From contig JAFWFF010000030.1 in NCBI GenBank assembly GCA_017515765.1, positions 1 to 8,956 of the forward strand: a stretch of DNA of 8,956 bases. The letters run 5' to 3'. Each line of letters opens with the position of its first letter. The first letter of the stretch is position 1. Shown here in pieces: positions 6,319 through 8,956 of this stretch. The notes under the pieces were generated by a model. It was not told the DNA's origin, did no database searches, and saw only the letters and a list, made by a program, of their open reading frames with translations. The stretch is from Bacillota bacterium (GTDB taxonomy: Bacteria; Bacillota; Clostridia; Peptostreptococcales; Anaerovoracaceae). Made by a program: the position numbers and the translations under genes.

Positions 6319-6789
6319 GTGCCAAGAAAAGGAAATACACCCAAGCGTGAAGTACTTCCGGATCCTGTCTACGGCAGCGTCGTAGTCGCCAAGCTGATCA
6401 ACAGCATCATGCTCGACGGCAAGAAGGGCGTTGCGCAGAATATCGTCTACAGCGCTTTTGACACGATCAAAGCGACCACGGGCGAAGATCCCATGGAAGT
6501 ATTCAACAAGGCAATGAACAACATCATGCCTGTTCTGGAAGTTAAAGCAAGGAGAATCGGTGGTGCGAACTATCAGGTTCCTATTGAGGTAAGACCCGAG
6601 AGAAGACAGACGCTGGCCCTCAGATGGCTGACCGCTGCTGTCAGAGCCAGAGGCGAGAAGACCATGTCCGACCGTCTCGCGAAGGAACTCATGGACGCCT
6701 CCAACAACGCCGGAAACTCCGTAAAGAAGAGAGAGGATACCCACAGGATGGCCGAGGCCAACAAGGCTTTCGCGCACTTCAGGTGGTAA
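6319..6789 (+). CDS. rpsG: 30S ribosomal protein S7
   Basis: S7 nucleates assembly of the 30S head by binding the 3' major domain of 16S rRNA and lines the E-site and mRNA exit channel. From GTG 6319 the product is 156 residues, the standard bacterial length, and begins (f)MPRKGNTPKREVLPDPVYG like its relatives. The conserved core KARRIGGANYQVPIEVRPER is at about residues 76-95, RGEKTMSDRLAKEL follows, and the C-terminus is KKREDTHRMAEANKAFAHFRW. An in-frame ATG at 6259 would add 20 residues (MNERSVTKQETK...) that are translated leader repeat and absent from the family; I reject that start. fusA follows after 18 bases, so the two are surely co-transcribed. By analogy with E. coli, S7 may autoregulate through the structured region just upstream. 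Confidence 0.99.
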   Translation: MPRKGNTPKREVLPDPVYGSVVVAKLINSIMLDGKKGVAQNIVYSAFDTIKATTGEDPMEVFNKAMNNIMPVLEVKARRIGGANYQVPIEVRPERRQTLALRWLTAAVRARGEKTMSDRLAKELMDASNNAGNSVKKREDTHRMAEANKAFAHFRW

Positions 6790-6807
6790 TTTTGGGAGGA
6801 AGCAAAG

Positions 6808-8880
6808 ATGTCTGGCAGAATGTTTTCGCTTGAGAAAACGAGAAACATCGGTATCATGGCGCATATCGATGCGGGTAAGACCACGACTACCGAAAGGATC
6901 CTGTTCTATACCGGAAAGACACATAAGATCGGCGAGACCCATGACGGTGCGGCCCAGATGGACTGGATGGAGCAGGAACAGGAGCGCGGTATTACCATTA
7001 CTTCTGCTGCGACGACTGCGCAATGGAAAGGCCACAGGATCAATATAATTGATACCCCGGGCCACGTTGACTTTACTGTCGAGGTAGAGAGATCGCTGCG
7101 CGTCCTTGACGGCGCGGTGACGGTGCTGTGCGCCAAGGGAGGCGTCGAGCCCCAGTCCGAGACCGTATGGAGACAGGCCGAGAAATACGGTGTCCCCAGG
7201 ATGATATTCGTAAACAAGATGGATATCATGGGAGCCGATTTCTTCAGGGTAGTCCGCATGGTCAAAGAGAGACTCAAAGCCAACGCGGTACCTGTGCAGC
7301 TTCCTATCGGAGCAGAAGAAACATTTGTCGGGATCATAGACCTGATCACCATGAAGGCTGAGATCTATAAGGACGAGCTGGGCAAGGAATTCGAGATAAC
7401 CGATATCCCCGCCGACATGCTCGACCTGGCTCAGGAGTGGCATGACCAGCTGGTAGAGTCCGTCGCCGAGAGCGATGAGGACCTCACCATGAAATTCCTC
7501 GAGGGCGAGGAGATCACCGAAGCAGAGATCAAAGCCGTGATCAGAAAGAAGACGATAGCCTGCGAGATGGTTCCCGTCTTCTGCGGATCCGCCTACAGGA
7601 ACAAGGGCGTACAGATGATGCTTGACGGCGTCGTCGACTATATGCCTTCTCCCGTGGACATTCCGCCTGTCAAAGGCATCAACCCCTTTGACGGGAAGGA
7701 AGCGGAGCGTGTCGCGTCCGATGACGCGCCGTTCTCCGCGCTGGCCTTCAAGATCATGGCCGACCCCTTTGTCGGAAAGCTCGCGTTCTTCCGTGTATAT
7801 TCCGGAACTCTGAAGTCCGGCTCCTACGTCTACAACTCCACCAAGGGGAAGAAGGGCAGGATCGGCCGCATACTTCAGATGCATGCCAACAAGAGAGAAG
7901 AGATCGAGGAAGTCTACGCCGGCGACATCGCCGCCGCAGTCGGCCTTAAGGACGTAACGACCGGAGATACCCTCTGCGACGAGAAGAAGGAGATCATCCT
8001 CGAGTCCATGGAATTCCCGGATCCCGTTATCGAGATCGCGATCGAGCCTAAGACCAAAGCCGGCCAGGAGAAGATGGGCATCGCCCTCGCCAAGCTGGCT
8101 GAGGAAGACCCGACATTCAAGACCTATACAAACGAAGAGACCGGACAGACCATCATCGCCGGAATGGGCGAGCTGCATCTGGAGATCATAGTCGACAGGC
8201 TCCTCCGCGAATTCAAGGTGGAAGCCAACGTCGGCAAGCCGCAGGTATCCTATAAGGAGACCATCACGACGACTGCGGATGTGGATCACAAGTATGCCAA
8301 GCAGACCGGCGGCCACGGACAGTACGGCCACGTCAAGATCAAAGTGTATCCGAGAGAGCCGGGTTCCGGCTTCGAATTTACCAACTCCATCGTGGGCGGT
8401 GCCATTCCGAAGGAATACATCGGACCCATCGAGGAAGGTATCAAAGAAGCCATGGAGACCGGACCGATCGCCGGCTACCAGGTGGTGGACGTCGGAGTGG
8501 AACTCTACGACGGTTCATATCACGAAGTCGACTCCTCCGAGATGGCGTTTAAGGTCGCCGCTTCCATGGCGTTCCGCGAAGCCGTCCAGAAGGCGAAGCC
8601 CGTTTTGCTCGAGCCGATCTTCAAGGTCGAAGTCACAGTCCCCGACGAGTACATGGGCGATGTGATCGGCGACCTGAGCTCGCGCCGCGGCAAGATCGAG
8701 GGCTCCGACATGAACAACGGAGCAGTCGCGATCAGAGGCCAGGTGCCTCTTGCCGAGATGTTCGGATACGCTACCGACCTGAGATCCAAGACTCAGGGAA
8801 GAGGCGTGTACGTGATGCAGTTCGATCACTTTGACAAGCTGCCCGACAGCCTGCTCAGCAAGCTGAACGTCGGCAGATAA
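6808..8880 (+). CDS. fusA: Translation elongation factor G
   Basis: EF-G is the GTPase that drives translocation of tRNA and mRNA on the ribosome, and also ribosome recycling with RRF. The 690-residue product has the full five-domain length. G domain: P-loop AHIDAGKTT (18-26), switch I ERGITITSAATT (59-70), DTPGH (82-86), NKMD (136-139) and a GSAYRNKG G5 motif near 250-260. The domain IV loop GSYHEVDSSE places the catalytically important tip histidine at H572, and the C-terminus has the domain V signature AEMFGYATDLRSKTQGRG. All of this fits canonical EF-G. The G-domain stretch LCAKGGVEPQ replaces the FDAVAGVEPQ of E. coli and is, from memory, usual in Clostridia. Domain IV has GGHGQYG (H503) where E. 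coli and Thermus have GGRGQYG. The start is backed by GGGAGGA (6794-6800) with a 7-base spacer. Confidence 0.99.
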   Translation: MSGRMFSLEKTRNIGIMAHIDAGKTTTTERILFYTGKTHKIGETHDGAAQMDWMEQEQERGITITSAATTAQWKGHRINIIDTPGHVDFTVEVERSLRVLDGAVTVLCAKGGVEPQSETVWRQAEKYGVPRMIFVNKMDIMGADFFRVVRMVKERLKANAVPVQLPIGAEETFVGIIDLITMKAEIYKDELGKEFEITDIPADMLDLAQEWHDQLVESVAESDEDLTMKFLEGEEITEAEIKAVIRKKTIACEMVPVFCGSAYRNKGVQMMLDGVVDYMPSPVDIPPVKGINPFDGKEAERVASDDAPFSALAFKIMADPFVGKLAFFRVYSGTLKSGSYVYNSTKGKKGRIGRILQMHANKREEIEEVYAGDIAAAVGLKDVTTGDTLCDEKKEIILESMEFPDPVIEIAIEPKTKAGQEKMGIALAKLAEEDPTFKTYTNEETGQTIIAGMGELHLEIIVDRLLREFKVEANVGKPQVSYKETITTTADVDHKYAKQTGGHGQYGHVKIKVYPREPGSGFEFTNSIVGGAIPKEYIGPIEEGIKEAMETGPIAGYQVVDVGVELYDGSYHEVDSSEMAFKVAASMAFREAVQKAKPVLLEPIFKVEVTVPDEYMGDVIGDLSSRRGKIEGSDMNNGAVAIRGQVPLAEMFGYATDLRSKTQGRGVYVMQFDHFDKLPDSLLSKLNVGR

Positions 8881-8921
8881 TGACGATTCAAACGACTTTG
8901 ATCAAATAGAGGAGATTTGAA

Positions 8922-8956
8922 ATGGCAAAGCAGAAATACGAAAGAACCAAACCGCA
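8922..8956 (+). CDS. tuf: Elongation factor Tu, first 11 codons (3' end outside window)
   Basis: EF-Tu is the GTPase that delivers aminoacyl-tRNA to the ribosome. Only MAKQKYERTKP is visible, which matches the invariant EF-Tu N-terminus (MAK-K-ERTKPH). AGAGGAG (8908-8914) lies 7 bases before the ATG. The gap from fusA is 41 bases and contains a 10-base palindrome, TTTGATCAAA (8897-8906), but no terminator, so tuf is probably the last or next gene of the same transcript, as in most bacteria with the str order. The GTPase motifs lie outside the window, so the identification rests on the N-terminus and the gene order. Confidence 0.95.
   Translation, partial: MAKQKYERTKP

Noticed and set aside
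6295..8331. 678-codon open frame on the minus strand opposite rpsG and fusA
   Set aside because: Same codon-bias effect. The translation is low-complexity D/L/V/G/H-rich and resembles no protein I know, and the + strand genes explain the constraint.

Overview
This is a housekeeping stretch of a bacterial chromosome: the 3' part of the rpoBC RNA polymerase operon followed by the str operon, all on the + strand, in the order rpoB (partial) - rpoC - rpsL - rpsG - fusA - tuf (first codons only). The proteins are Firmicutes-type. RpoB has no proteobacterial insertions. S12 carries the 13-residue N-terminal insertion relative to E. coli that is usual in Firmicutes. EF-G has a G domain reading LCAKGGVEPQ, which I associate with Clostridia. 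By eye the DNA is GC-rich (roughly 55-60 %) with strong G/C preference at third codon positions, but arginine is often AGA/AGG. The best guess is a GC-rich member of the Clostridia; I cannot name a genus.

Layout. Positions 1-1416 hold the C-terminal 471 residues of the beta subunit. After a 17-base gap, beta' (rpoC) runs from a probable TTG start at 1434 to 5534. A 125-base gap holds a convincing extended -10 promoter and a hairpin leader, followed by S12 (rpsL, 5660-6079). An unusually long, structured 239-base gap then leads to S7 (rpsG, GTG start at 6319, ending 6789). EF-G (fusA, 6808-8880) follows after 18 bases, and EF-Tu (tuf) begins at 8922 and runs off the end. No Rho-independent terminator with a U-tract is evident, so read-through from rpoBC into the str genes is likely, boosted by the internal promoter.

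The genes encode the transcription core (beta and beta' form the catalytic cleft) and the translation machinery (two 30S decoding/head proteins and two GTPase elongation factors). These are commonly co-regulated with growth rate.

There is no sign of a novel multi-gene system, mobile element or CRISPR array. The items worth a second look are within or between the housekeeping genes: an apparent tandem duplication of a 46-residue module inside beta', a lineage-type insertion and a long charged tail in beta', the promoter plus hairpin before rpsL, and the repeat-rich, foldable leader before rpsG. Two conventional starts (rpoC and rpsG) are easy to mis-annotate. The long antisense reading frames opposite rpoC and fusA look like codon-bias artefacts.
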